Positions 23,273-31,708 of a DNA stretch of 33,560 nucleotides are shown piece by piece; within the stretch, counting starts at the first letter, position 1; the number at the start of each line of letters is the position of its first letter. The stretch lies in the NCBI GenBank assembly GCA_023475835.1, contig JAMCVM010000166.1, forward strand, positions 1-33,560, given 5' to 3'. The notes beneath the pieces are model-generated. The model made no database searches. It was given only the letters and a program-made list of their open reading frames with translations, and was not told the DNA's origin. The DNA comes from Bacillota bacterium (GTDB lineage Bacteria > Bacillota > Sulfobacillia > Sulfobacillales > Sulfobacillaceae). The position numbers were made by a program, and so were the translations under genes.

Positions 23273-23884
23273 CTAGCCTCTCGAGACTTTCGGTTTCAGA
23301 TGCGAGCGAACAAACTGTTCCAGGATGCCTCGCTCCCGATAACCCAGACTTAGAAAACGAACCGCTGTTTCCCAGCCCTGGCGTCCCCGAAAATCCTTCG
23401 CAGTCTTATCTGCGCGCACCACCTTGGCTCTGACGCTCAAGGTCTCAGGTCCCAGCCTCAACACTAAACTCAAGTCCAATTCGACCCACAGCGGAATCAC
23501 ACTCGGAAATCTGAGTCCCGCAACCGAAAGATCTAATGTGGTGGTGAGATAGCGCTCCCGATGAGGAATCCCATATTCCACTGGCACGGTCACTCTCACT
23601 CGAGGCACCTGGCGTTTGTCCGAAACCCTGGCTTTGCCCTCCAGATTGACTAACATAATTGGAAGCGTTTCCAACACGTCTTTCATACGAGCCGACTGTG
23701 ACCACCGCGTTTCATCATCCATCCAAACCATTTCAAACGCTTGTCCGGGTAACGGTGTCAATTCCGACTCGATGTCCGGCAACGCCTCCAAATACACATC
23801 CCGGCCCAGTACCCGAAGCACTCGAGTCCGAACCAAACGCTTGCCCATAACCATCTCAATTGTCATATTGGGGAGCAAACCCAC
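23273..23884 (-). CDS. PilZ-domain protein, YcgR-like flagellar brake candidate
   Basis: YcgR-type proteins bind c-di-GMP and act on the motor to slow or bias rotation. The 203-residue protein has an N-terminal YcgR-N-like beta domain (about 8-85) and a C-terminal PilZ domain (about 88-200). The c-di-GMP motifs are RxxxR (RQVPR, 91-95) and DxSxxG (DLSVAG, 118-123), both intact, so ligand binding is likely. It is embedded between fliJ and fliK in the hook operon, which ties it to the flagellum. The GTG start is 12 nt after GAGGTGAT. Confidence 0.85.
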   Translation of the reverse strand: MGLLPNMTIEMVMGKRLVRTRVLRVLGRDVYLEALPDIESELTPLPGQAFEMVWMDDETRWSQSARMKDVLETLPIMLVNLEGKARVSDKRQVPRVRVTVPVEYGIPHRERYLTTTLDLSVAGLRFPSVIPLWVELDLSLVLRLGPETLSVRAKVVRADKTAKDFRGRQGWETAVRFLSLGYRERGILEQFVRSHLKPKVSRG

Positions 23885-23893
23885 TGCCGCAAA

Positions 23894-24319
23894 TCACCTC
23901 TCGGGAGGCGGTTGGCCCGCCATAATCAATTCTTGTTGCTCGCGGCCGAGCCGAAACGCTTGACGGGCGTGCCGACGCTGTTGTTGGCGAATGACTATGC
24001 GCCTCAAGGTTTCCTGCTTTCTCCACAGCCGCAAAATTTCTACTTCCATGTCGTAAATTCGAGTTTTTTGGCAAAATTCCTCTTCGCCTAAACGCTTCGC
24101 TTCGACATTTCTTCGATGCCAGTACCGGACAAAGTCAAAGAGGAGATCGGCTTGCTCGACACTGGGGGGCAGGGTGTCTCGCCTAAGACTCTGTTCAATA
24201 TCGCCTTTACGGGCCTGGATCCGGCTCAACTCCTGGCGAGCTTCGCGAATATCGCGGGCCTTGCGATCGAGTTCTTGCTGCAATACGTCGATATATAGCA
24301 AAATTGCTGGTTCGTTCAC
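23894..24319 (-). CDS. fliJ: FliJ-like flagellar export protein
   Basis: FliJ is the coiled-coil stalk of the export ATPase and recycles chaperones. The 141-residue product is almost entirely predicted coiled coil: LQQELDRKARDIREARQELS at about 13-32 and, after a short break, a long second helix rich in Arg, Gln and Glu (RRIVIRQQQRRHARQAFRLG). This two-helix antiparallel layout and the size fit FliJ, as does its place right after fliI. Sequence identity in the family is low. The GTG start follows GGAGGATGA. Confidence 0.82.
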   Translation of the reverse strand: MNEPAILLYIDVLQQELDRKARDIREARQELSRIQARKGDIEQSLRRDTLPPSVEQADLLFDFVRYWHRRNVEAKRLGEEEFCQKTRIYDMEVEILRLWRKQETLRRIVIRQQQRRHARQAFRLGREQQELIMAGQPPPER

Positions 24320-24381
24320 TGCTCATCCTCCTGCTGCCGGCAAGGTTAATGTCGCCACGAATTCCGCCCAAGAGAGGGTTT

Positions 24382-25698
24382 TCAGGCTGAATTCGCTTCC
24401 CCTAACAGACGCCCTAACGCCTCTACCCCCTCCTCGGGGGCGGTCCATTCGGACTCTGGCTGATCCAACCACTGCCGCAGGGCTTCCTCTTTGTCCAAAG
24501 CGAAATCTAACGATTCATCCGTGCCCGGCTGGTAGGCGCCTAAACTTACCAAGTCTTTGGAGCGCTCGAGCCGAGCCAGCGACTGTCGAGCCAACCGAGC
24601 CACTCGAGCGTGGTCCGAATCAATGATGTCGGGCATCACCCGGCTCAGCGAACGCGGGATGTCGATCGCAGGAAAATGGTGGCCTTCGGCCAGCTCTCGA
24701 GCCAGATAGTAGTGACCATCCAGGATGCTGCGGGCCGCATCGCCGACCGCATCGTTAGGATCATCGCTATCCAGCAACACGGTATAAAGTCCGGTAATTG
24801 CGGCGCGTTCGGTCCGACCCGCACGTTCCAACAGCCGAGGCAGTAATTGGAAGACAGATGGGGTATAGCCACGCATCGACGCAATTTCTCCCGACTGCAG
24901 GCCCACCTCGCGCTGCGCCATGGCTACTCGAGTGAGGGAATCCAACACCAACAAGACATCGATGCCACGGTCACGAAAGTCTTCGGCTATGGTCATCGCC
25001 ACCTCGGACACTTTGAGTCGCATCAGTGCAGGAGCCTCCGACGTGGCGGCAATCACTACCGTGCGCGCCCGAGTGCTGGCGTCCAATCCCTGACAGAACT
25101 CGGCCACCTCCCGCCCTCGTTCCCCCACCAGCGCGACCACCGCTATCGGCGTATCCGTGCCTCGCAACAGCATATTGAGGAGGGTCGTTTTCCCTACTCC
25201 GGCTCCGGCAAAAATTCCCACTCGCTGCCCTCGTCCTAAGGTCAACAGGCCATCGACGGCACGTACGCCGGTCGCCAACTTTTCCGTAATCGGGCGCTTT
25301 TGCAATGGCGAAGCGGCTGCCCGGCGAAGGGCCCGACGATGGCCGCGAACGGGCCCCGCTCCATCTAAAGGCCGACCGAGCCCGTCGAGAATGCGCCCTA
25401 GCACCAGATCACCCACGGGCACGGTGGCCTGTCGGCGTCCGGACCAGACCGGAGTCCCCGAGCGGATCCCATCGATTTCCTCGTAAGGGAGCAAGTAGAC
25501 CCGATGATTGGACAACACCCCCACCACCTCGGCATCGACGGCTCGAGCAGCGGCGCCAATGACCACCATCTCCCCAATCCCCACCGGCAATCCCGCCGCT
25601 AGGATGCTGAGCCCCTTCACCTCTTCGATGTTCCCCTGATAACGAAACATCGGCGCTCGAGCAATACTCGCCTCAAGCGCCCCAAGATCGATCGCCAT
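24382..25698 (-). CDS. fliI: Flagellar type III export ATPase FliI
   Basis: FliI is the hexameric F1-beta-like ATPase at the base of the export apparatus. The 438-residue protein has Walker A GAGVGKTT (165-172, Lys170), the catalytic ALVGERGREV segment (about 189-198), and Walker B VLLVLDSLTRVA (248-259, Asp253). It also has the family loop LPRLLERAGR and the C-terminal ARLARQSLARLERSKDLVSL helices. The start overlaps the 3' end of fliH by 26 nt. Length is standard for FliI. Confidence 0.96.
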   Translation of the reverse strand: MAIDLGALEASIARAPMFRYQGNIEEVKGLSILAAGLPVGIGEMVVIGAAARAVDAEVVGVLSNHRVYLLPYEEIDGIRSGTPVWSGRRQATVPVGDLVLGRILDGLGRPLDGAGPVRGHRRALRRAAASPLQKRPITEKLATGVRAVDGLLTLGRGQRVGIFAGAGVGKTTLLNMLLRGTDTPIAVVALVGERGREVAEFCQGLDASTRARTVVIAATSEAPALMRLKVSEVAMTIAEDFRDRGIDVLLVLDSLTRVAMAQREVGLQSGEIASMRGYTPSVFQLLPRLLERAGRTERAAITGLYTVLLDSDDPNDAVGDAARSILDGHYYLARELAEGHHFPAIDIPRSLSRVMPDIIDSDHARVARLARQSLARLERSKDLVSLGAYQPGTDESLDFALDKEEALRQWLDQPESEWTAPEEGVEALGRLLGEANSA

Positions 25699-26362
25699 AA
25701 CGCACCTCGTCTTCGATTTGGCTCAAGGCCGTTGCCATCCCCGCCAATGCGGTCAAGCCTTCCCCTTCAATGCGCACTTCATAAGGCGGCAGCGCTGTCT
25801 CGACCAACGCCGCGGCCACGGTCACGATGGGGCTCAATGAGCCTACGAGCATCTCCAACTTGTCCGCCCATCGTTCACCCACCGCCAAGCGCACTGCCTC
25901 CACTCTCATACTGCCAACAACCTTAGCCAAATAATCCGCAAACCACCCGGGATGTTCCTCCACCGCCATGGTCAAGATGGATTCGGCGAGCACCTTGGCT
26001 ATCCGTACCACGTTGTCGTCTTGCCACAACTCAAGCCAATCCGTCATCCGCTCTACGGTGTCTAGGAGCGCGTTTAAAGGTGCCCGGGCCGACTCCCATT
26101 CCCTTGCCACTTGTTGCTGCAGTTCTTGCCAGACCGCTTCCCGCCCTTCCTCGAGACCGCGATCTCTGGCTTTTTGTCGCTCCACCTCAGCTTCCCGGCG
26201 CGCCTCGGCAACAATGCGCTCCGCCTCTAGTTGAGCCTCCTCCAGGATTTTTCTCAATGCCTCTTCGGATTTTTGATGGTCAACCACCGGGGCCACCAAA
26301 CCAATGCGATGGGCGTCAGGTACGCGCAGTTGGCGCACCGTCTTGACCACGTTAGACGACAT
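25673..26362 (-). CDS. fliH: Flagellar assembly protein FliH
   Basis: FliH is the peripheral-stalk-like regulator of FliI. The 229-residue product has a central, Glu/Ala/Arg-rich coiled coil (LRKILEEAQLEAERIVAEAR and following) and a C-terminal globular domain with VVRIAKVLAESILTMAVEEH, typical of FliH and V-type E subunits. The frame is open to 26494, but this would run far into fliG. The ATG at 26362 is 6 nt after AGGAGG and overlaps the fliG stop by 11 nt, so it is preferred. Confidence 0.9.
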   Translation of the reverse strand: MSSNVVKTVRQLRVPDAHRIGLVAPVVDHQKSEEALRKILEEAQLEAERIVAEARREAEVERQKARDRGLEEGREAVWQELQQQVAREWESARAPLNALLDTVERMTDWLELWQDDNVVRIAKVLAESILTMAVEEHPGWFADYLAKVVGSMRVEAVRLAVGERWADKLEMLVGSLSPIVTVAAALVETALPPYEVRIEGEGLTALAGMATALSQIEDEVRYGDRSWGA

Positions 26363-27356
26363 AGTCATCCTCCTCACCCCGGGCCAGCACCACTTCGCCC
26401 TGATCTTCCAGCAGCCGAATCGCACTGATGATTTCTCTTTGGGCTTGCTCCACGTCCCGAATTCTGACTGGGCCGAGCACGTCAATATCGTCACGCAATA
26501 ACTCGGCTGCCTTCTGGGAAAGATTCTTAAACACTTTACTAGCTACCTCGCCCGCGCTCCCTTTGAGCGCCAAGGCCAAAGTCTTATTGTCCACTCGCCT
26601 GAGCACTTTTTGAATTGCCTGATCGTCGAGTTGCACAATATTCTCAAAGACAAACATTCGGCTTCGAATTTCTTCCGCCAGTTCCGGATCACTCTGTTCC
26701 ATCGAGTCCAAGATGGCGCGCTCCGAGGTGCGATCGGCATTGTTCAGAATCGGAACAATCGTATTAATCCCACCGACCCCGACCACTTCATCGACCGCCA
26801 CGCTCGACAACCTGCGTTCAACCAGCGCTTCCACCTCTTTCACCAATTCAGGAGAAATGCGCCCCATGCGCGCAATCCGCTGGGCGACTTCATTCTGCAA
26901 CTGGCTTGGAAGGCCGGATAGGACGCGCGATGCCTGCACCGGTTCCATATAGGCTAACAACACCGCAATGGTCTGCGGATGTTCGTTTTGGACGAAAGCC
27001 AACACTTGCAGGGCATCGGCCTTGCGCAACACTTCGAACGGTCTTCGCTGCATATAGGACGAAAGATGATGCAAGATTTCTTGAGCCCGCTGCGAGTCAA
27101 ACGCCTGTTCCAACAAGTGGCGAGCGGCCTCCAACCCACCTTCAGCGATTTCTTGTTCCGCCACCGAGATTTGATAAAACTCCGAAATCACCTCATCTTG
27201 ACTGCGTTTGTCGATCCGCTTGAGATTGGCGATTTCAAGCGTAATGCCCTCCACCTCGGAACGTCTAAGTCCACGTAAAACCGACGACGCATCTTGAGAT
27301 GGCAGACTCATCAATAACACCGCAGCCTTGCGCACCCCAGAAAGAGGATTGGCCAT
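26352..27356 (-). CDS. fliG: Flagellar motor switch protein FliG
   Basis: FliG is the top of the C-ring and transmits stator torque. The 334-residue product has the N-terminal FliF-binding domain (VRKAAVLLMSLPSQDASSVL), the EHPQT motif (125-129) followed by IAVLLAYM in the middle armadillo domain, and the C-terminal torque domain. That domain has LDDQAIQKVLRRVDNKTLAL, DDIDVLGPVRIRDVEQAQRE and charged residues in the helix that faces MotA. Length is standard. It lies 1 nt after the fliF stop. Confidence 0.96.
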   Translation of the reverse strand: MANPLSGVRKAAVLLMSLPSQDASSVLRGLRRSEVEGITLEIANLKRIDKRSQDEVISEFYQISVAEQEIAEGGLEAARHLLEQAFDSQRAQEILHHLSSYMQRRPFEVLRKADALQVLAFVQNEHPQTIAVLLAYMEPVQASRVLSGLPSQLQNEVAQRIARMGRISPELVKEVEALVERRLSSVAVDEVVGVGGINTIVPILNNADRTSERAILDSMEQSDPELAEEIRSRMFVFENIVQLDDQAIQKVLRRVDNKTLALALKGSAGEVASKVFKNLSQKAAELLRDDIDVLGPVRIRDVEQAQREIISAIRLLEDQGEVVLARGEEDDYVV

Positions 27357-27357
27357 A

Positions 27358-28926
27358 TCAATCGTCCTCCGCCAGCCAGGTCCGAATTAACCGAGCCACC
27401 GTATCGGGATGTTCATGCGCCGTTTTATTTAAATGGGCGCGGGCCTCGGCATGAATATTGCGTTCAATCATCTCAGTCTGCGGCTGGGGCAAGAGATCCG
27501 CCACGGTCATGGGCATGGGCATGCCACCAGCACCCAAGTACAGTCCTTCCGGTTCAGCCAATTCCAGCGACCGTGGGCTCTGCCTTTTCATAACCCGGCG
27601 AATCCCGACGATGAGCAGAATCAAAGCCAAAAAGGCTAAGGCGGCCTCAATTTGTTGACGCAGGCGATTGGCCCGTTGGGTCGCCGCAATTGAAGCTAGA
27701 GCCTGTTTCACCAAGGAATGGTTAAACGGCTGAGCTAAGATATCTACCTGGTCACCCGCCCGAAGATTCAGTCCTGCCGCCTGAACGACCAGATTTCTGA
27801 GCGATCTCAGCTTGGCAGGACTCATCGCCTGGTCGACCGCCACCGCCACGGTCATCCGATTAATTCCGCCGGCGGGGATGGTTACTTCGTTGACGGTCTG
27901 ATTCACATCGTAATGGGTCGTGACAGCGCGAGAGTTTGAGGACGACGGCCCGTTCACGGTTGTCGGATAGGTGACCGTATTAGCACCGGCTCCGGCGGCC
28001 TTGACGGCGGCCGCACTCGATTTAGAGGAGGTCACGTTTGAGGTCTGGCTGCCGAGCACGCCTCGACCGTAAGTGACCTGGCGTACCTCGCGGTTATTGA
28101 AATTCAAGCTCGCATTCACCCGAACCACGGCATTGCCCGGGCCTAGCACCTGCGTCAACAGCGACGACACTTGGGACGAGACTTCGTTGTCCACCGCCTG
28201 TTCAGCTGCAAGTTGCTGAGCCGCTTGTCCCGCAGCCGACGATCCATTGTTGCTCAGCACGCCTTGAGACAAGACGGTGCCGTATTGATCGACCACGCTG
28301 ACATCCGCCAAGGGCAACCCCGAGATCGCATGGGCCACCAGATTCATAATGCCTCGCACTTGTCCTGGATTGAGGTTCGCACCCGGATTCAAATCCACAA
28401 ACACGGACGCCGAAGCCTGACTGGCGCCCTCGCCGAACAATGAAGGCGACGGTTGGTTGATAAGCACCTTAGAACTTTTAATCCCGGCGATGGAATCGAT
28501 CGTCGACTCCAAGGTCGCTTCCGTATTAATCAATTGATTGATCTGAATCTCCTGGTCGGTCTCGCCCAGGCTAAAGCTCACTGGCGTGGGCAGGCCGACG
28601 GTCCCACTGGACGGAATGTTAGCACTGGCCAAATCGACTCGCACCTGGTCGACATCGGCGGCGGGGACCATGACCGTTCGCCCCTGATCCGTCAGTTCAT
28701 AGGGTACCTTCATTTGAGTCAGTTGGTTGGTAATCTGGCCCGCCGACTGGGCAGACAGATTATTGTACAGCGGCTGCCAGTTGGTTCGGGTAAGAAACCC
28801 AATGCCGACGATCAGCGCCACCAAGCCCATCACCGTCATGGCACCGAGACGCAGTCGTCGGGTAGAGTCAGTGGTCCTCCACCAGGCCAAGATTCGATTT
28901 TGCAGATTCTTGAGGGATTCGTTCAT
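27358..28926 (-). CDS. fliF: Flagellar MS-ring protein FliF
   Basis: FliF forms the membrane ring on which the flagellum is built. The 522-residue protein has two membrane helices: one near residues 26-46 (LGAMTVMGLVALIVGIGFLT) and one near 425-445 (EAALAFLALILLIVGIRRVM). Between them lie the ring-building motifs, including the conserved WQPLYNNLSAQSAGQITNQL region, QEIQINQLINTEATLESTID, and PASASVFVDL-like strands. The acidic C-terminus (HPDTVARLIRTWLAEDD) is the FliG-binding end. AAGGGGT lies 7 nt before the ATG. Confidence 0.96.
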   Translation of the reverse strand: MNESLKNLQNRILAWWRTTDSTRRLRLGAMTVMGLVALIVGIGFLTRTNWQPLYNNLSAQSAGQITNQLTQMKVPYELTDQGRTVMVPAADVDQVRVDLASANIPSSGTVGLPTPVSFSLGETDQEIQINQLINTEATLESTIDSIAGIKSSKVLINQPSPSLFGEGASQASASVFVDLNPGANLNPGQVRGIMNLVAHAISGLPLADVSVVDQYGTVLSQGVLSNNGSSAAGQAAQQLAAEQAVDNEVSSQVSSLLTQVLGPGNAVVRVNASLNFNNREVRQVTYGRGVLGSQTSNVTSSKSSAAAVKAAGAGANTVTYPTTVNGPSSSNSRAVTTHYDVNQTVNEVTIPAGGINRMTVAVAVDQAMSPAKLRSLRNLVVQAAGLNLRAGDQVDILAQPFNHSLVKQALASIAATQRANRLRQQIEAALAFLALILLIVGIRRVMKRQSPRSLELAEPEGLYLGAGGMPMPMTVADLLPQPQTEMIERNIHAEARAHLNKTAHEHPDTVARLIRTWLAEDD

Positions 28927-28953
28927 CGTGTCTACCCCTTGTCTTCGAAAGGA

Positions 28954-29247
28954 CTACCCGAGTTGCATATTCATAATCGTCTGGTACGCGTTTTCGGCCC
29001 CGGTGGTGACGGAAGTCGCCACGTCCAGGGTCATTTGAGCCTGGGTCATCGCGACCATCGCGCTAGTCACTGAGCCCGTCCCCACCATGGCTTGACTGAT
29101 CGCCGATTGCGCACTGGCTTGAGAGGTTTGCAACTGACCCACCGCCGAGCTCACCATGTTGGCAAATGAGGTCGCGTGACTAGACGGAGTGTGCCCCGGT
29201 GCCAATAGTTGAGCAGGCGCGGGCAATCCAGCAATACCTAACATCAT
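28954..29247 (-). CDS. fliE: Flagellar hook-basal body complex protein FliE
   Basis: FliE joins the MS ring and export gate to the rod. The 97-residue product has a variable N-terminus and then the family's helical C-terminal block: MVSSAVGQLQTSQASAQSAI, MVGTGSVTSAMVAMTQAQMT, and TGAENAYQTIMNMQLG at the end, where NAYxxIMxMxx is diagnostic. Two adjacent ATGs (29247 and 29244) are possible starts. It sits 2 nt after flgC and before fliF, the standard flgB-flgC-fliE-fliF order. Confidence 0.93.
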   Translation of the reverse strand: MMLGIAGLPAPAQLLAPGHTPSSHATSFANMVSSAVGQLQTSQASAQSAISQAMVGTGSVTSAMVAMTQAQMTLDVATSVTTGAENAYQTIMNMQLG

Positions 29248-29249
29248 CT

Positions 29250-29651
29250 TTACGCCCCCAATGTAAACGCTTTGACATACGTGCTAGTCTCCGCCGAAAA
29301 GGCATTGGCGTTGGCTTGATACGCACTTTCAGCCTGGATCATATCGACCATTTGGCTAGCCACACTGACGTTGGGATAAAGCACGTTCCCCTGAGCATTG
29401 GCCTGAGGATTGGTGGGATCGTACACAGCCACGGTCGGCGTTGTTTGATTATAGATGCCACCCACCTCCACACCTTGTCCGACGCCCTGTTTGTTTGCCG
29501 GCAAGGCGACCAGTTGCATGAACTCGGTTTGATAGGGACCGCCGGCGGGCGTGGCGGTGGTATCCTGGTTGGCCAAGTTGTTGGCCACCACGTCAATGCC
29601 CACGGTCTCGGCACCCAGTCCGGTAGCACTAATATGCAGCGCGTCAAACAT
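29250..29651 (-). CDS. flgC: Flagellar basal-body rod protein FlgC
   Basis: FlgC is a proximal rod subunit. The 133-residue product starts MFDALHISATGLGAETVGID and has VVANNLANQDTTATPAGGPY, where NNLAN is the axial-protein signature and TxxGGPYxxE is typical of FlgC. It continues with VYDPTNPQANAQGNVLYPNV, a FlgC hallmark (YxPxxPxAxxxGYVxxPNV), and ends MVDMIQAESAYQANANAFSA. The start overlaps the flgB stop by 1 nt. Confidence 0.95.
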   Translation of the reverse strand: MFDALHISATGLGAETVGIDVVANNLANQDTTATPAGGPYQTEFMQLVALPANKQGVGQGVEVGGIYNQTTPTVAVYDPTNPQANAQGNVLYPNVSVASQMVDMIQAESAYQANANAFSAETSTYVKAFTLGA

Positions 29652-30001
29652 TACATCGCCTTCCCTTCAGTCACAATTTTAGTTTGGGTAACGTGGTGGT
29701 TATAGGCAGAGAGCGCCATCTGGTAGGTGAGTTGAACCTCGGCCAAATCCGTCATCTGACCTGTCAGTGACACGTTGCTGCCATCAGGGCGCAGGCTGCC
29801 CGGGCTTTTGACCACGGTGCCCCGAACATCTAACACAGACTGTGCTCCGCTAGCCATGGCTTGGGACAATTGGCCCTGAAAAGATAGCGTCGAGGCCTTA
29901 AACCCTGGTGTTTCGTAATTGGCTAAATTATTAGCAATCAAGCTTTCACTTTTCTGCGCAAGGGTTAACGTACTAACCACCAGTGCCTGGGTCACGTTCA
30001 T
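29651..30001 (-). CDS. flgB: Flagellar basal-body rod protein FlgB
   Basis: FlgB is the proximal rod subunit next to the MS ring. The 116-residue product has SESLIANNLANYETPGFKAS (the NNLANxxTPGFK motif), then a Ser/Gly-rich middle, SNVSLTGQMTDLAEVQLTYQ and a C-terminal helix. The frame opens upstream to 30052, but AAGGCGG lies before the ATG at 30001, which begins the normal FlgB N-terminus (MNVTQALVVSTLT), so I start it there. It is separated from motB by 138 nt, the widest gap in the operon. Confidence 0.93.
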   Translation of the reverse strand: MNVTQALVVSTLTLAQKSESLIANNLANYETPGFKASTLSFQGQLSQAMASGAQSVLDVRGTVVKSPGSLRPDGSNVSLTGQMTDLAEVQLTYQMALSAYNHHVTQTKIVTEGKAM

Positions 30002-30016
30002 AAAACCGCCTTCTTT

Positions 30017-30044
30017 CTTTAGGCAATCGCCCGGGTTTAATTTA
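30017..30044 (-). promoter_or_regulatory. Weak sigma-D/FliA-like element before flgB
   Basis: On the minus strand TAAA (30044-30041) is followed after 16 nt by GCCTAAAG (30024-30017). The sigma-D consensus is TAAA-N15-GCCGATAT. The -35 is perfect, the -10 matches five of eight bases, and the spacing is 1 nt long. It lies 15 bp upstream of the flgB start, in the largest intergenic gap of the operon. This could be coincidence. Confidence 0.25.
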
Positions 30045-30139
30045 AAGACCATTCAAAGCACCGCATCTTCGGTTTCTCGGGTCGACACGGACGGCACCAC
30101 GGTTTTGCCGACGCCACAGTTTGGATGCCTCCTCGGGGC

Positions 30140-30889
30140 CTAGGGCCCATTTCCAATCGCCACTTCCGCCACCTTGGCTCGCAGCACCAAAATGTTTACC
30201 CGCCGATTTTGTTGGCGGCCGCTGGCAGTGGCATTCGATGCTATCGGATGGTACTGGCCAAAGCCCGCGATCGAAAGCCGTCCCGGATCAATTCCCGAAA
30301 CCTTGGACAAGACATAGACCACGTTGGCCGCACGCATCGCCGACAACTGCCAATTGCTCGGGAATTGTGCGGTATGAATGGGTGTCGAGTCGGTATAACC
30401 TGACACTTCGATGTCATTGGGCACCTTCTCTAACGCCGTACCCAATCGCATCAACAAATTGACCGCCTGCGTGCTCAAGAGCGCCGATCCCGAAGGAAAG
30501 AGTAAAGCCGCATCAATACTGACTTCCACGCCGCGCATGTTCGTCTCGACACTGACTTGACGAGCCAAACCAGCCTGGTTGATAGCCGACTGCAGCGCGT
30601 TTTCCAATTTGTTGAGCGCTTGCGCTTCACTAGGACTGGAAATCGCCGTCTGAGTCCCGGAATCGCCATTAATAATGGAAGGCCCCGGAGACTGTCCAAT
30701 AATGCTGTTCGAATTAAACTGCTGAGCTAAAGCCGCGGTAATGAGCGAAAATTTCACTTGTTGGGTGCGGCTGATGGCGTACAAAATAATGAAAAAAGCC
30801 AACAGTAGGGTAATTAGATCCGCATACGTAATCAGCCACCGCAACATTCCGGCGTCGTGGCCAGTCTCGTCGTCATCCTCCCACATCAT
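30140..30889 (-). CDS. motB: Flagellar stator protein MotB
   Basis: MotB anchors the stator to peptidoglycan and carries the proton-binding aspartate. The 249-residue product has a short acidic cytosolic tail, one membrane helix (LRWLITYADLITLLLAFFII) with the ion-binding Asp24 in TYADLITLL, a plug/linker region, and a C-terminal OmpA-like domain. The OmpA motifs are VSGYTDSTPIH, NWQLSAMRAANVVYVL and RLSIAGFGQYHP, with the basic end GRQQNRRVNILV. The start overlaps motA by 4 nt (ATGA). Confidence 0.95.
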   Translation of the reverse strand: MMWEDDDETGHDAGMLRWLITYADLITLLLAFFIILYAISRTQQVKFSLITAALAQQFNSNSIIGQSPGPSIINGDSGTQTAISSPSEAQALNKLENALQSAINQAGLARQVSVETNMRGVEVSIDAALLFPSGSALLSTQAVNLLMRLGTALEKVPNDIEVSGYTDSTPIHTAQFPSNWQLSAMRAANVVYVLSKVSGIDPGRLSIAGFGQYHPIASNATASGRQQNRRVNILVLRAKVAEVAIGNGP

Positions 30890-31704
30890 GAAACCTCGAG
30901 CGGTTGACCGGCAATTGTGGGCGACTCGGATTTGCCAGATCCTGGAGCCGACGACGGCCGAATAAAGCTCATCAGCTTATCCCGGAGCAAACTCGGGGGC
31001 ATGCCCATCTGGATCGACAAGATCCCCTCCAAGGCCATTTGGCGCATCAGCAAGTCGTGCTTGGCCTTATTCTTCAAGTTGGACGCCATCGGCAACCACA
31101 GCAGGTTCGCCGTGGAGACTCCATACAAGGTGGCGATAAAGGCCAGGCCAATCGACGCAGCCAGGGCGCTCGAATTTCCACTCAACTCGCCTAAGACGTG
31201 CACGAGTCCCATCACAGTTCCCATGATGCCGAAGGTTGGGGCGTAGCCTCCAGCGGCCTCGAAGATACTGGCTCCCATTTTTTGCTGGCTGAGCCTAGCG
31301 TAAATGTCCGCCTCCAACATCTGCTTCAGCAATACCGGATCGGCATTATCGACGATTAATTGCAACCCCTTGGACAAAAACGGGTCGTCCGTCTGATCGA
31401 TTTCGGATTCGAGCGCCAGAGGTTGTCTCTTGCGCGCGATGTCGGTATAGCGCACTAACTTCTCAATCAATTCAATGGGCTCAAAAGTGGTGCGAGTGAG
31501 TCCCATCCGAATCAGTTGTGGTATTTTTTTCAACTCGTCCAACGAAAAGGAAATGACTGTCGCGCCAATGGTCCCACCAACGACAATAATGGCGGCCGTG
31601 CCTTCCAATAGGGCGCCGGCTTTCCCTCCCTCTAGAACAAATCCGGCAATCAAACAGATTGCGCCAAAAATGATGCCGCCGAGCGCCGTCACGTCAATTT
31701 TCAT
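30886..31704 (-). CDS. motA: Flagellar stator protein MotA
   Basis: MotA forms the pentameric ring of the stator that turns against FliG. The 272-residue product has four membrane helices: LGGIIFGAICLIAGFVLEGG, IIVVGGTIGATVISF, and the pair around YAPTFGIMGTVMGLVHVLGE (the conserved Pro of the third helix) and IATLYGVSTANLLWLPMASN. The charged cytosolic loop between helices 2 and 3 contains RKRQPLALES. The open frame extends to 31785, but MKIDVTALGG at 31704 is the natural family start, 4 nt after the previous gene. Two of these membrane blocks are family signatures. Confidence 0.95.
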   Translation of the reverse strand: MKIDVTALGGIIFGAICLIAGFVLEGGKAGALLEGTAAIIVVGGTIGATVISFSLDELKKIPQLIRMGLTRTTFEPIELIEKLVRYTDIARKRQPLALESEIDQTDDPFLSKGLQLIVDNADPVLLKQMLEADIYARLSQQKMGASIFEAAGGYAPTFGIMGTVMGLVHVLGELSGNSSALAASIGLAFIATLYGVSTANLLWLPMASNLKNKAKHDLLMRQMALEGILSIQMGMPPSLLRDKLMSFIRPSSAPGSGKSESPTIAGQPLEVS

Positions 31705-31708
31705 CGGT

